Below, one piece after another: positions 34,400-47,113 of a stretch of DNA of 64,000 bases. Below the pieces are notes generated by a model. The model made no database searches. It saw only the letters and a program-made list of their open reading frames with translations, and was not told the DNA's origin. Origin of the DNA: Siphonodentalium dalli (Eukaryota; Mollusca; Scaphopoda; Gadilida; Siphonodentaliidae); contig CP136067.1 of assembly GCA_032622095.1 (NCBI GenBank), forward strand, positions 52,987,899 to 53,051,898. The letters are read 5' to 3'. How positions within the stretch are numbered: position 1 is the first letter of the stretch; every line of letters starts with the position of its first letter. The position numbers and the translations under genes are program-made.

Positions 34400-35400
34400 G
34401 TCACTTTTCCATTATAACATCATCCGATACACCACTCGGTGACAACAAACATGCCCGCCTCAGATTAAACTGTAGCAATTTGAAATACCACAAATATTCT
34501 AACTTCGTTTCCGACCAACCCATGTGTACCTGTGGAGGCTGTGTTGAAGTAGAAGACACAGAACATTATCTACTTGAATGCCAATTATACAATGCACAGC
34601 GATTGTTATTTATGAACGAAGTATCTTATATATATAACTTCACCGCCAATATACTTCTACATGGTTCTAATGAACTATCGCAGGAAGATAACATAACGAT
34701 TTTCCGAGAAGTTCAGAAATACATTATTCGAACAAAAAGATTCAAATAAAATCTCGACCACAAACCAAGGGCTTCCACTTGAGCCACACACATGCATATC
34801 ATCTATCATCTAACAGTTACCAAATCGACTCATATCGTCAAAAATCGCGTGAGAAATAGAAATATTAATGTTGATGTTATTAGATATTCATACAAATCCA
34901 AATGATAGTGGTGTCGGCTCGGATGCAAAAATGCTACACAAAATTAGTGTATAAATTAAAAACAATAGCTTATCAGTTACACTCCCCACCTCCCCTCCAT
35001 ATACTGCATATCAGACTCGCCCAAACGTTTGATATGTCACCTCACACTCTTGTCTATACCGATCTATACTTCGTTCCGCTATACTAAATCTATTTTCAAT
35101 CAATTTCTTTCTATTTCTCCATAAGAAAAAACAATCTCATTTTGATATATCTATCGATCCAGCCCACACGGTGAGTAGCTGATTAACATATATACCAACA
35201 ACGATCTTCTAAAATTATTATGAACACAATTACCTAATATTATGTCATCAGTCTCACAGTGTGGGCTTATTTACACGTAATCGGAAACGACCCCCATAAG
35301 CTTTATGCTTGATGTCGGATCCCCTTCCATACAACCAATATTCATGCTTCATATTTTGTAACATGCACTGTATTTGAATTATATGGAATAAATACTGTTT
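34400..35400 (+). pseudogene. LINE 3' end (RT C-terminus and 3'UTR), 5'-truncated
   Basis: The plus-strand frame to 34749 reads HARLRLNCSNLKYHKYSNF, then MCTCGGCVEVEDTEHYLLEC, a well-formed CxC...H...C C-terminal motif of non-LTR RT proteins, ending IIRTKRFK and a stop. It is better preserved than 24304-25140 (same motif and ending TKRF). About 650 bases of 3'UTR follow, closing near GGAATAAATACTG. The endonuclease and RT core are absent. It lies just left of the 30-bp array. Confidence 0.7.
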
Positions 35401-35564
35401 ACATCAACGTGCCCATTGCGGTATTTTAATGATAATCTTGCATTTCCACAACTGCCCCATTATAATATACTGCACAGACATCAGCAGATACCCAGACCCC
35501 TTCCATAACTCCGGGACAACACCAGACTCTTCTTGGCCATCTGAACAAAAATGAGCGCCACATT

Positions 35565-38500
35565 CACGTATGCTATGAGTTTCTGTTCCTGCATCACGTA
35601 TGCTATGAGTTTCTGTTCCTGCATCACGTATGCTATGAGTTTCTGTTCCTGCATCACGTATGGTATGAGTTTCTGTTCCTGCATCACGTATGCTATGAGT
35701 TTCTGTTCCTGCATCACGTATGCTATGAGTTTCTGTTCCTGCATCACGTATGCTATGAGTTTCTGTTCCTGCATCACGTATGCTATGAGTTTCTGTTCCT
35801 GCATCACGTATGCTATGAGTTTCTGTTCCTGCATCACGTATGCTATGAGTTTCTGTTCCTGCATCACGTATGCTATGAGTTTCTGTTCCTGCATCACGTA
35901 TGCTATGAGTTTCTGTTCCTGCATCACGTATATGCTATGAGTTTCTGTTCCTGCATCACATATATGCTATGAGTTTCTGTTCCTGCATCACGTATATGCT
36001 ATGAGTTTCTGTTCCTGCATCACATATATGCTATGAGTTTCTGTTCCTGCATCACGTATGCTATGAGTTTCTGTTCCTGCATCACGTATGCTATGAGTTT
36101 CTGTTCCTGCATCACGTATATGCTATGAGTTTCTGTTCCTGCATCACGTATATGCTATGAGTTTCTGTTCCTGCATCACGTATATGCTATGAGTTTCTGT
36201 TCCTGCATCACGTATATGCTATGAGTTTCGGTTCCTGCATCACGTATGCTATGAGTTTCTGTTCCTGCATCACGTATGCTATGAGTTTCTGTTCCTGCTT
36301 CACGTATGCTATGAGTTTATGTTCCTGCATCACGTATGCTATGAGTTTATGTTCCTGCATCACGTATGCTATGAGTTTCTGTTCCTGCATCACGTATGCT
36401 ATGAGTTTCTGTTCCTGCATCACGTATGCTATGAGTTTCTGTTCCTGCTTCACGTATGCTATGAGTTTCTGTTCCTGCTTCACGTATGCTATGAGTTTCT
36501 GTTCCTGCATCACGTATGCTATGAGTTTCTGTTCCTGCATCACGTATGCTATGAGTTTCTGTTCCTGCATCACGTATGCTATGAGTTTCTGTTCCTGCAT
36601 CACGTATGCTATGAGTTTCTGTTCCTGCATCACGTATGCTATGAGTTTCTGTTCCTGCATCACGTATGCTATGAGTTTCTGTTCCTGCATCACGTATGCT
36701 ATGAGTTTCTGTTCCTGCATCACGTATGCTATGAGTTTCTGTTCCTGCATCACGTATGCTATGAGTTTCTGTTCCTGCATCACGTATGCTATGAGTTTCT
36801 GTTCCTGCTTCACGTATGCTATGAGTTTCTGTTCCTGCATCACGTATGCTATGAGTTTCTGTTCCTGCTTCACGTATGCTATGAGTTTCTGTTCCTGCAT
36901 CACGTATGCTATGAGTTTCTGTTCCTGCATCACGTATGCTATGAGTTTCTGTTCCTGCATCACGTATGCTATGAGTTTCTGTTCCTGCTTCACGTATGCT
37001 ATGAGTTTCTGTTCCTGCATCACGTATGCTATGAGTTTCTGTTCCTGCTTCACGTATGCTATGAGTTTCTGTTCCTGCATCACGTATGCTATGAGTTTCT
37101 GTTCCTGCATCACGTATGCTATGAGTTTCTGTTCCTGCATCACGTATGCTATGAGTTTCTGTTCCTGCATCACGTATGCTATGAGTTTATGTTCCTGCAT
37201 CACGTATGCTATGAGTTTCTGTTCCTGCATCACGTATGCTATGAGTTTCTGTTCCTGCATCACGTATGCTATGAGTTTCTGTTCCTGCATCACGTATGCT
37301 ATGAGTTTCTGTTCCTGCATCACGTATGCTATGAGTTTCTGTTCCTGCATCACGTATGCTATGAGTTTCTGTTCCTGCATCACGTATGCTATGAGTTTCT
37401 GTTCCTGCATCACGTATGCTATGAGTTTCTGTTCCTGCATCACGTATGCTATGAGTTTCTGTTCCTGCATCACGTATGCTATGAGTTTCTGTTCCTGCAT
37501 CACGTATGCTATGAGTTTCTGTTCCTGCATCACGTATGCTATGAGTTTCTGTTCCTGCATCACGTATGCTATGAGTTTCTGTTCCTGCATCACGTATGCT
37601 ATGAGTTTCTGTTCCTGCATCACGTATGCTATGAGTTTCTGTTCCTGCATCACGTATGCTATGAGTTTCTGTTCCTGCTTCACGTATGCTATGAGTTTCT
37701 GTTCCTGCATCACGTATGCTATGAGTTTCTGTTCCTGCATCACGTATGCTATGAGTTTCTGTTCCTGCATCACGTATATGCTATGAGTTTCTGTTCCTGC
37801 ATCACATATATGCTATGAGTTTCTGTTCCTGCATCACGTATATGCTATGAGTTTCTGTTCCTGCATCACATATATGCTATGAGTTTCTGTTCCTGCATCA
37901 CGTATGCTATGAGTTTCTGTTCCTGCATCACGTATGCTATGAGTTTCTGTTCCTGCATCACGTATATGCTATGAGTTTCTGTTCCTGCATCACGTATATG
38001 CTATGAGTTTCTGTTCCTGCATCACGTATATGCTATGAGTTTCTGTTCCTGCATCACGTATATGCTATGAGTTTCGGTTCCTGCATCACGTATGCTATGA
38101 GTTTCTGTTCCTGCATCACGTATGCTATGAGTTTCTGTTCCTGCTTCACGTATGCTATGAGTTTATGTTCCTGCATCACGTATGCTATGAGTTTATGTTC
38201 CTGCATCACGTATGCTATGAGTTTCTGTTCCTGCATCACGTATGCTATGAGTTTCTGTTCCTGCATCACGTATGCTATGAGTTTCTGTTCCTGCTTCACG
38301 TATGCTATGAGTTTCTGTTCCTGCTTCACGTATGCTATGAGTTTCTGTTCCTGCATCACGTATGCTATGAGTTTCTGTTCCTGCATCACGTATGCTATGA
38401 GTTTCTGTTCCTGCATCACGTATGCTATGAGTTTCTGTTCCTGCATCACGTATGCTATGAGTTTCTGTTCCTGCATCACGTATGCTATGAGTTTCTGTTC

Positions 38501-39459
38501 CTGCATCACGTATGCTATGAGTTTCTGTTCCTGCATCACGTATGCTATGAGTTTCTGTTCCTGCATCACGTATGCTATGAGTTTCTGTTCCTGCATCACG
38601 TATGCTATGAGTTTCTGTTCCTGCATCACGTATGCTATGAGTTTCTGTTCCTGCTTCACGTATGCTATGAGTTTCTGTTCCTGCATCACGTATGCTATGA
38701 GTTTCTGTTCCTGCTTCACGTATGCTATGAGTTTCTGTTCCTGCATCACGTATGCTATGAGTTTCTGTTCCTGCATCACGTATGCTATGAGTTTCTGTTC
38801 CTGCATCACGTATGCTATGAGTTTCTGTTCCTGCTTCACGTATGCTATGAGTTTCTGTTCCTGCATCACGTATGCTATGAGTTTCTGTTCCTGCTTCACG
38901 TATGCTATGAGTTTCTGTTCCTGCATCACGTATGCTATGAGTTTCTGTTCCTGCATCACGTATGCTATGAGTTTCTGTTCCTGCATCACGTATGCTATGA
39001 GTTTCTGTTCCTGCATCACGTATGCTATGAGTTTATGTTCCTGCATCACGTATGCTATGAGTTTCTGTTCCTGCATCACGTATGCTATGAGTTTCTGTTC
39101 CTGCATCACGTATGCTATGAGTTTCTGTTCCTGCATCACGTATGCTATGAGTTTCTGTTCCTGCATCACGTATGCTATGAGTTTCTGTTCCTGCATCACG
39201 TATGCTATGAGTTTCTGTTCCTGCATCACGTATGCTATGAGTTTCTGTTCCTGCATCACGTATGCTATGAGTTTCTGTTCCTGCATCACGTATGCTATGA
39301 GTTTCTGTTCCTGCATCACGTATGCTATGAGTTTCTGTTCCTGCATCACGTATGCTATGAGTTTCTGTTCCTGCATCACGTATGCTATGAGTTTCTGTTC
39401 CTGCATCACGTATGCTATGAGTTTCTGTTCCTGCATCACGTATGCTATGAGTTTCTGTT
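35565..39459. repeat. 3.9-kb array of a 30-bp repeat with higher-order structure
   Basis: About 129 copies of a 30-bp unit with core TATGCTATGAGTTTCTGT and linker TCCTGCATCACG. A 32-bp variant with an extra TA (CACGTATATGC) clusters at 35929-36230 and 37769-38080. Point variants (CTGCTTCAC, TTTATGTTCC, TTTCGGTTCC) recur in the same order 1846 bp apart, so most of the array is one 1.8-kb block duplicated in tandem. Because 30 is divisible by three, two frames on each strand stay open for up to 521 codons, encoding 10-residue repeats such as MQEQKLIAYV (minus) or MSFCSCITYA (plus). I see no evidence that they are genes. The right end breaks off at GTTTCTGTTTCCAGGG. Confidence 0.95.
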
Positions 39460-39639
39460 TCCAGGGAATTTTCCATCAAAGATAATAAACCAATCGGCAG
39501 CCAGATTTTTATATGCTGACTCGACATAAATTCAAGAAGCGTAACTCTATATAATTAGTTGCGTGTAACCTGAACCTTCAAAGTTCTACGCCTTTTCATT
39601 GTGGTGAAAGATTTATTTAGTATAGAGTTATCAACCATA

Positions 39640-40940
39640 GAATAATATACGGAGTTTGCAGGGAGAAATCTCTGTTATCTGTGGCTTATCGGCGATCCGT
39701 GGGTTCTACGTGCACTGCTGAATGTTCGTACTGAGAAAATTAATGACAACATTTCCCTTGCGCTCGATAGCGACCTGGATGTCATAATAGGTGGATATTT
39801 CAGTGAAACTATGAACACAACGGTAATGGCAAAATAAACGGCATATGTAGCGAGCGTGGTCTGACCCAATTGGTCGGTGATAAAACGCATTTTATTGAAA
39901 ACTCCTCATCTATTCTCGACTTGCTCGTGACTAGCAACCCCGACCTTGTTGATCCCGGTAACATATTCGACAACATAGTTAGGTTGTTGCTCGGATAAAA
40001 CTTTTGAAAAATAAATCGGCTATAACCCTCACTAGACGTGTCTGGAATTATAATCTGGCTCACTTCGATACCACGAACGAAGACTTATCAAGCTGGAACT
40101 ATGACGATAATACACCATTTGAACTATCAGCTTATGCAGATAACTTGATTCCAAAAACTGAGAAGGTATGAAGTGAAAATATCCCCAATAAGATAGTACT
40201 GATCCGGAAAGGTAGTCCCCAATGGCTTAAGTGTAATATTCGGAAACTGATGAGGCAACGAAATCGATTACACAAGATAGCTAAAAAGCAAAACACAAAC
40301 TTTAGATCTAAACGTAATGAAACTACATCGGCTATTAGAAAAAATTAGAAAAATCAGACGTGATTATGACACCAAGAATGACCAGTCCTCTTGTGGAAAA
40401 CCCTCCAAAAAAATAGTATTTGCAACCAGTGATCGATCAATACCCCCCTTAAACATAAACGGCGACTTCCTGATCTCACCAACTGAAAAAGCAAATGCTT
40501 TCTATTCCTATTTTTGTAATATTTCATCAGTTGATGACGTCGTGAAACGCCTGCCAGTGCTCGATCCTGATAACTCCATATCCACATTAAGCGATATAAA
40601 AATCACAGCCCCTGACATTTACAAAGCGTTAAAAAGTCTCAAAATATCTAAGTCAAGTGGGCCCGACGGAATTTTGAAAAATTGTGCCTCCTCGATCTGT
40701 GAACCTCTTGAATTCTATTTTAGAATATTTACCGAAAACAGCTACTATACCCACCCCAGTGGAAGGGTTCCCATGTTACACCTATATTCAAGAGCGGTGA
40801 TCCCAGTCTATATATCAAATTACCGACCAATTTCCCTACTAAGCTACGTCTCAAAGGTCTATGAAAAATGTATTTATAAATACCTATGGGAATTTCTTGA
40901 TGAAAACAAACTCCTATCATTTTAACAAGCTGGTTTCATG
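39640..40940 (+). pseudogene. LINE endonuclease/RT remnant
   Basis: The first part (39700-40000) encodes the end of an apurinic-type endonuclease across frameshifts: DLDVIIGGYFS stands where GDFN is expected, then ICSERGLTQLVG and SSSILDLLVTSNPDLVDPG. A linker follows with SPQWLKCNIRKLMRQRNRLH. The open frame 40317-40925 then covers the start of RT: SSGPDGI, then NYRPISLLSYVSKVYEKCIY, ending LLSF-stop-QAGFMRDI. A frame change near 40750 and stops at 40169 and 40346 show decay. The catalytic YxDD region and everything after it are missing. It begins about 180 bases from the 30-bp array. Confidence 0.75.
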
Positions 40941-41028
40941 CGGGATATATAGAACTAACATGCACCATGTAGAAATGACATATATATAGAACTAACATGC
41001 ACCATGTAGAAATGACATATATAGGGTG
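40941..41028 (+). repeat. 43-bp tandem duplication
   Basis: ATATAGAACTAACATGCACC plus ATGTAGAAATGACATAT occurs twice in a row, directly after the LINE remnant. Confidence 0.85.
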
Positions 41029-41029
41029 A

Positions 41030-43100
41030 AACAACTATAGAGTAAACATAAATCACTATCATCATAAACTTTGTTGTCAGTTACATGTACCTTTCCACTC
41101 TGCTGTATTTTCAAATGAGTTCGTCTAAAAGTTCGCGTCACGTGTAGATGTCCTTTCCGCCTCTACATTGGCCACACAGCCACATGAGTCTCGTGCTATC
41201 ACCGTGTTTATACAAGATCCTGCTGGATCATCCCATTACAACGGGATTCCTGAAAAGGAAATTCATATTAGCGTGGTAGCGGATCTTTTTTGTTAACTGT
41301 GTCGCTGGATATTTGTTCTTAGCTCCAAAAGGGAGAGGAAGCTATCTTGTGGCTTTCTTTAGATATCCCAGCAGTTTAGGCAAACACGTGTGGTGCTAGT
41401 GTTTGAATTGTCTCGAGGATCATTTCACGCGAGGTGGGGTATCGGATTGCGGTCATCGGACGTGAGCTATCATGTTGAGGCCACCTCTCTAATCCCTCGA
41501 TCAATACGTCACAGGGAGAATGCAAATACAGGGGATTTAATCGAGAAGGACTCATCTCGTTACAACGCAAATCGCACAAATCTACAATTCTATTTGGCGA
41601 GACGTTTGTGGTAATGCGTCCGCTTATTCATCTGGTCGCATACACCCTGTATCTGTTGGGCTGCGTGCACTTCTGGTGGAGATTAGGTGACATATTTTGA
41701 ATGGTAATTCCAATTGTAAACTCATGAGCAAAGGTCCATCTGAAACGGATGCCAAGGAGCACAAGCGTTTCATCAGCAATTAGTCTTCAGACTTGTCTGG
41801 CGGAAGGGTTGGGTAGTTTATTGGTTTAACCATTCTCGCATACATGTGTGTCCAATGTGATGTTATTTAATGGTTACTCAATCGAACAGATGCACGTTTG
41901 GCCAAAATGTCCTGGTATTTCTAAATGGATTTTCTCAAAATCAGTCAAAAATGTATTTGTGAAATTTGGTACAAGCGATTATTGTGATACAATATTTAAG
42001 AACCATCGAGAAATTGGTCAATTATAATCTCATTTACTTCACTTTTTTGGCATGGAAAATATTAAAAATGTCACCGTTTTCAGGTACCAAGAACTTCTGT
42101 AAATTAGATTTGTTTCAAAAGTGCAGTTCTTATATCCATGATATCATATCCAAAGATCATGAGAGGAGACTTAATATTTCTTGATTCGTGAAATTTTATG
42201 ATTATTTTCACTTAGAAAGACAACTACCCACAAATAATTTTCTATATTTGAGAATTTTCATGTCATTCATGTTGTTCAATGAAAAATTGGGATGAGATGA
42301 GTTCTGGGTAATGACTCCATGACCAAGTTAAAGCTGGCCACCATATCTCTTATCAGCGTGGCCTAATTTCCAGTTGATTGTGCCCTGCTTGAGTGGACCA
42401 CTCTACATTCCAATATTTGTTTTCATTGGGCTGGAATATTTGTGACTGCGTTATTCTTCGTTATAATATATTATGTAATTAAAAATCTAACTCCACATAA
42501 TGATACATGGAGCCAAAGAATTATAAGCTGTTTGGTGATTGCAGTGTTGTGTGAAATTATTCATTATTCTAGTTCTAGTTCTTGGTACCGAAAGGGACAA
42601 CAAAGAAAACAATATGTTCAACCTCCCAAATGTATCTTAATCCATTGTTTTTGTCACCTCTTAATAGTTGCTCAGATTCTGCAAACAATGAAGATGATTA
42701 TGTGAAATTCAAGATTTTTCGCCAGATAGATGCAGATAAATTCTTTGTTGAAATCTCTTGCCATATTTGGCTGTATTTATGCAAAACGTGCATCTCCATC
42801 TTAAATAAAAACAACTCAAATCAATATTATTGGAAAAAATCCAATTGTCATTGTTTTGGGAACGATATGCACTGTTGAGATTCAAATGGAGATAATTTAT
42901 ACGTCCGATTAGGTGACATGTTTTTTAAACAGAAAATATAAAAAAAAAAAAAACTATGGTTGAATCCTTATGAAAACCACAAAAAGCAGAATTAAAGCCG
43001 AAAGCTCATATTGTAATACACTACAATCCGTGGTGTATTAGTTAAAATTATTACTTTGTTATATAGAATGTGGATTTTCTTTTCAAAACCAGGAAGTATT
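41030..43100. other. Stretch with no recognisable gene
   Basis: 41370-41620 is GC-richer and open for about 70 codons on both strands (for example 41390-41614 plus), but without a domain or clear splice signals. The rest is AT-rich with nothing recognised. Confidence 0.4.
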
Positions 43101-43129
43101 GTTTTTATACGCCCGTTTGAAATTGGTCG

Positions 43130-43820
43130 TATTATGTAAATGGGTTGTCCGTCCGTCGTCCGTCCGCTTTTGGTTCCGGGTGACACCTTTAGATTGAATC
43201 GAGTGAACTGAACCAAATTTGGTACGTTAGTTTACCACACCAAAATACAGATCAAGTTATAATATGGATTTATGGAGTTATGCCCCTTTTTCGACTTAGA
43301 TTTTACCTGATATGCGGTTTCCAGATGATAACTTTAGATTGAATCGAGTGAACTGAAGCAAATTTGGTATACAGATCAAGTTGAAATATGGGTTCTGTCT
43401 ACATGATTTTGCAGGTCAAGTTCGAATTTGAGTCCGATCCGATCCTTTTTGCCAGAGTTATAGAATTTGTTTGTCTGAAAATAGCCGAAAATAAATATTT
43501 TAATTTTTTTTTTCGGTTTTTCAGTCAAAAATACCACACTTGAAGTTATTGTGTTTAATTTTTTTATTATTTCGTCTTAAGTCAAAGGTTTCAAGCAAAT
43601 TAATTAAACCTTGCCCCACTCTACTCCAGAAACGGGAGTATTATGCCACGCCCCGACGGCGTGCTCTTGTTTAAGGAAGTGTACAAAATTCCTTCAATAC
43701 TATATCTTGTCCTGGAACATCTATATGTATAAAAGAGTAGGATCTGTCTGTCCGGATTTTTCTGACAGACTGCTGCTCCGATTTCAACCAAATTTGGTGT
43801 GGTGACTCTGGCGAAGGTTA
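43130..43820. repeat. Diverged interspersed repeats with GTCCGTCCG and CCAAATTTGG text
   Basis: AGATTGAATCGAGTGAACTG followed by CAAATTTGGTA occurs at 43190 and 43330. GATTTCAACCAAATTTGGTG follows at 43780 after a CTGTCTGTCCGG motif. Wording of this type is common in dispersed repeats of invertebrate genomes. Boundaries and class are unclear. Confidence 0.4.
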
Positions 43821-44278
43821 TAACGGCGTCAGTTTTTCAAATTTTGATTTAAAAACATTTAATTTAATTTAAATGTCAATATTAAGGTCCAATATGAACA
43901 TATATGCTGTAGCTTTTCGATGAATTTGAGGATGTAGATTCAATTCTAGACGATTAAAGATGGTATATGATATATACGGACGTTAACTGGCAAGAGTAGA
44001 TATTCGTGGCATGATGTACGCTGTAACATAACCTGTAGATATCTACCTAGTGCAGTTATCGATATAGACCTATCTTATATTCATCCTTCCAAACCAAATT
44101 TGGACTCTAAAATAACCCTTGTCCGTTTAACCCTTTCTATACTAAAGTATCATTGATGAGTAGTTCAGTTCAGATAATAAGTTCAACAAACGACCGATTG
44201 TTGAACTTATTATCTAAACATTTCCCTCAATAAATAGGGCTCCGTCTGCACTTTTATTAATCTGTCGTCTCCTTTTAC

Positions 44279-44857
44279 CAGTTACCACATTAACATCCCT
44301 CCCGTTACCACATTAACATCCCTCCCGTTACCACATTAACACCCCTCCAGTTACCACATTAACATCCCTCCCGTTACCACATTAACATCCCTCCAGTTAC
44401 CACATTAACATCCCTCCCGTTACCACATTAACATCCCTCCAGTTACCACATTAACATCCCTCCCGTTACCACATTAACATCCCTCCCGTTACCACATTAA
44501 CACCCCTCCAGTTACCACATTAACATCCCTCCCGTTACCACATTAACATCCCTCCAGTTACCACATTAACATCCCTCCCGTTATCACATTAACATCCCTC
44601 CCGTTACCACATTAACATCCCTCCAGTTACCACATTAACATCCCTCCCGTTACCACATTAACATCCCCCCGTTACCACATTAACATCCCTCCCGTTACCA
44701 CATTAACATCCCTCCCGTTACCACATTAACATCCCTCCAGTTACCACATTAACATCCCTCCAGTTACCACATTAACATCCCTCCCGTTACCACATTAACA
44801 TCCCTCCCGTTACCACATTAACATCCCTCCCGTTACCACATTAACATCCCTCCCGTC
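44279..44857 (+). repeat. 23-bp minisatellite, about 25 copies
   Basis: Unit GTTACCACATTAACATCCCT plus CCC or CCA, 23 bp. The CCC/CCA variants alternate in a semi-regular order. A few copies have CACCCCT or a one-base loss (44670). 23 is not a multiple of three, so no frame runs through it. Confidence 0.95.
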
Positions 44858-45001
44858 GTGGACTTTGTAACTCGAAATCGTTATCTGGTGGAGTTGCCAA
44901 TTGCTTGCCCATGGCCCGTGGTTAGCCGCACATGGCCGACCAGTCGACTGATGGCCGACGAGTTTATTAGCCATTGAAATCACTGTTAGATTAGCCGTAA
45001 A

Positions 45002-45453
45002 GGTTACACTGGTGTAAATAAGGTTCCGAGTGACATCTAGCGGATGCGGGAGGAATATATAGGAGAGAATAAAATAGACACTGGGCCCTGATTGGTCAAT
45101 AGCCTTGTGTGCTTTTCACATAAAAAAATCATCACACCTCTTCCCTATGATTTCCCATAGATAAAATAACCATTGGCACAGGAATTAACCCTTTGTAGTG
45201 AAGTTTGAATTTTTTGGTGTGGTCTAAAATATGACTGTATTTTTTTATGCGGTTCTGACACTAGTTACGAAAACATAAGATTTAAAGGCGAATTCCCTGC
45301 TAGACAGACATGATTTTTTTTGTGTAAAAAGTTTCCCAAAATGTCAATTTTTCAGATTTAAAGAAAACTTTGGACCCAACATTTATATTGCCAACACTAT
45401 ACGCTAAAACGTTAGCACTGAGGCCCATGGAAAACATTTACACCAGTGTAACC
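45002..45453. mobile_element. 450-bp TIR MITE, copy 2
   Basis: Ends GGTTACACTGGTGTAAAT and ATTTACACCAGTGTAACC, a perfect 18-bp inverted repeat, flanked by TAAA on both sides (44998-45001, 45454-45457), a candidate 4-bp target duplication. It is nearly identical to 46355-46805. Confidence 0.85.
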
Positions 45454-45459
45454 TAAAGG

Positions 45460-46350
45460 GAAAAAATAGCTTTTTATCATTTTTGATTCCTGGGAGTCAC
45501 TTTAAAGCATTTTAATGCATTTTACAGAGCCTGGTCTTTCAGTCCAATGAATATCTCATGCTCGATGTGGCTATTCTTGCTGCTGATGCCTTCTTTCACT
45601 TACATCAGCCAAAAAAATAGTAAGATTTTTCATAAAAAATGCCAATTTTTCAAGGTATTTTCAAAAAATTTCAAGGTGGTAATAGTCACATGATAATGCA
45701 AATGACCCATAACATGGGGATGTCAACGACACATATATCAATTGTTATAAGAACCTAATTTAACAAGTATTTTGGATTTTATAGCCAGTGATATACATAT
45801 ATATATCATAAAAGTGTGTCATTTCCACTGGTGGGTATGGTCATTTGAAGGTTAATAGCACTAAAACTTGGACACATTTAAGAAAATGCTTCAGCAATTC
45901 AAAGAGAGCATATCTTTATTCAACTAATTCAATATACACCCACATCCAGTTATCTTGGATCACCCTTGCAGACCTGAAAATGTCATATTTTATTCTTCAA
46001 TGTGCTGATAAAGTCATGCGCTTGATGCTCAGCTGATCAGATCTGGACTCAATGACCTCACATCACCAGAAGTTCTCTCATGGAAAGAATATTGAACAGT
46101 CTTCCATAGCTGATCCAAGTTTGCAACACCAGACCCCTAAAACTGAGTGAAAATGGGGCCTGAACATGACTGGTGGTGGAAAATTGTGCTTTTTTGATGA
46201 ATAATTTGTTAAAGGGGGTGGGGTTAAATTGTGTGTGATAAATAAAGAACCACAGACGTGATATTGTTTTTGAACACATTTTTTCCATGGATGGGCAATT
46301 CTGAAGAAATGTAGGGAGTTACAATTATTCCGCGAAAAGCGGGCTATCGC
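45460..46350. other. Spacer between two near-identical MITEs, no gene recognised
   Basis: About 900 bases of AT-rich DNA with no recognised exon. It is flanked by two copies of the same MITE in the same orientation, so it could be deleted or duplicated by recombination between them. Confidence 0.4.
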
Positions 46351-46354
46351 TTTA

Positions 46355-46805
46355 GGTTACACTGGTGTAAATAAGGTTCCGAGTGACATCTAGCGGATGC
46401 GGGAGGAATATATAGGAGAGAATAAAATAGACACTGGGCCCTGATTGGTCAATAGCCTTGTGTGCTTTTCACATAAAAAAATCATCACACCTCTTCCCTA
46501 TGATTTCCCATAGGTAAAATAACCATTGGCACAGGAATTAACCCTTTGTAGTGAAGTTTGAATTTTTTGGTGTGGTCTAAAATATGACTGTATTTTTTTA
46601 TGCGGTTCTGACACTAGTTACGAAAACATAAGATTTAAAGGCGAATTCCCTGCTAGACAGACATGATTTTTTTGTGTAAAAAGTTTCCCAAAATGTCAAT
46701 TTTTCAGATTTAAAGAAAACTTTGGACCCAACATTTATATTGCCAACACTATACGCTAAAACGTTAGCACTGAGGCCTATGGAAAACATTTACACCAGTG
46801 TAACC
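46355..46805. mobile_element. 450-bp TIR MITE, copy 3
   Basis: Same 18-bp ends as copy 2, flanked by TTTA on the left and TAAA on the right, so the target duplication is less clear here than at copy 2. Sequence differs from copy 2 at only a few positions, indicating recent spread. Confidence 0.85.
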
Positions 46806-46845
46806 TAAATGTGCGGATTTCCTCCACCATTAAAACTGACAATGT

Positions 46846-46848
<3 letters not shown>

Positions 46849-46887
<39 letters not shown>
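46849..46887 (+). repeat. (TA)n microsatellite
   Basis: About 19 AT dinucleotides. It is followed by 100 bases of TATATG-rich text. Confidence 0.9.
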
Positions 46888-46891
<4 letters not shown>

Positions 46892-47113
46892 ACAAACACA
46901 ACATTTAGTGTATATAAGCATGCGTATATACACGACATATATATGCATGCATACACATATATACACCTGGTTATACACGTTTATATATGCATGTAAATAA
47001 TCTTACATACACCAAAGCATAAACCTTATGGGACACGGGGTGTATGACGATATATAGAGTATGAAACGGTTGAGGTTGTGTAGAAATGGGATGTTCGCCG
47101 AGCTCGTGACATA

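Noticed and set aside
36208-39439. Long repetitive protein genes (461-521 codons) in the array
   Set aside because: Open frames follow from a stop-free 30-bp unit on both strands; variants show no frame-specific constraint.
35565-39459. CRISPR array
   Set aside because: The 30-bp repeats are directly contiguous with no unique spacers, and the window is eukaryotic.
35565-39459. Match of EQKLI to the start of the c-Myc epitope tag
   Set aside because: Five shared residues in a repeat peptide with no sign of expression; coincidence, not vector sequence.
41376-41614. Coding exon in a GC-richer patch
   Set aside because: Open on both strands, with no splice-bounded frame or family match.
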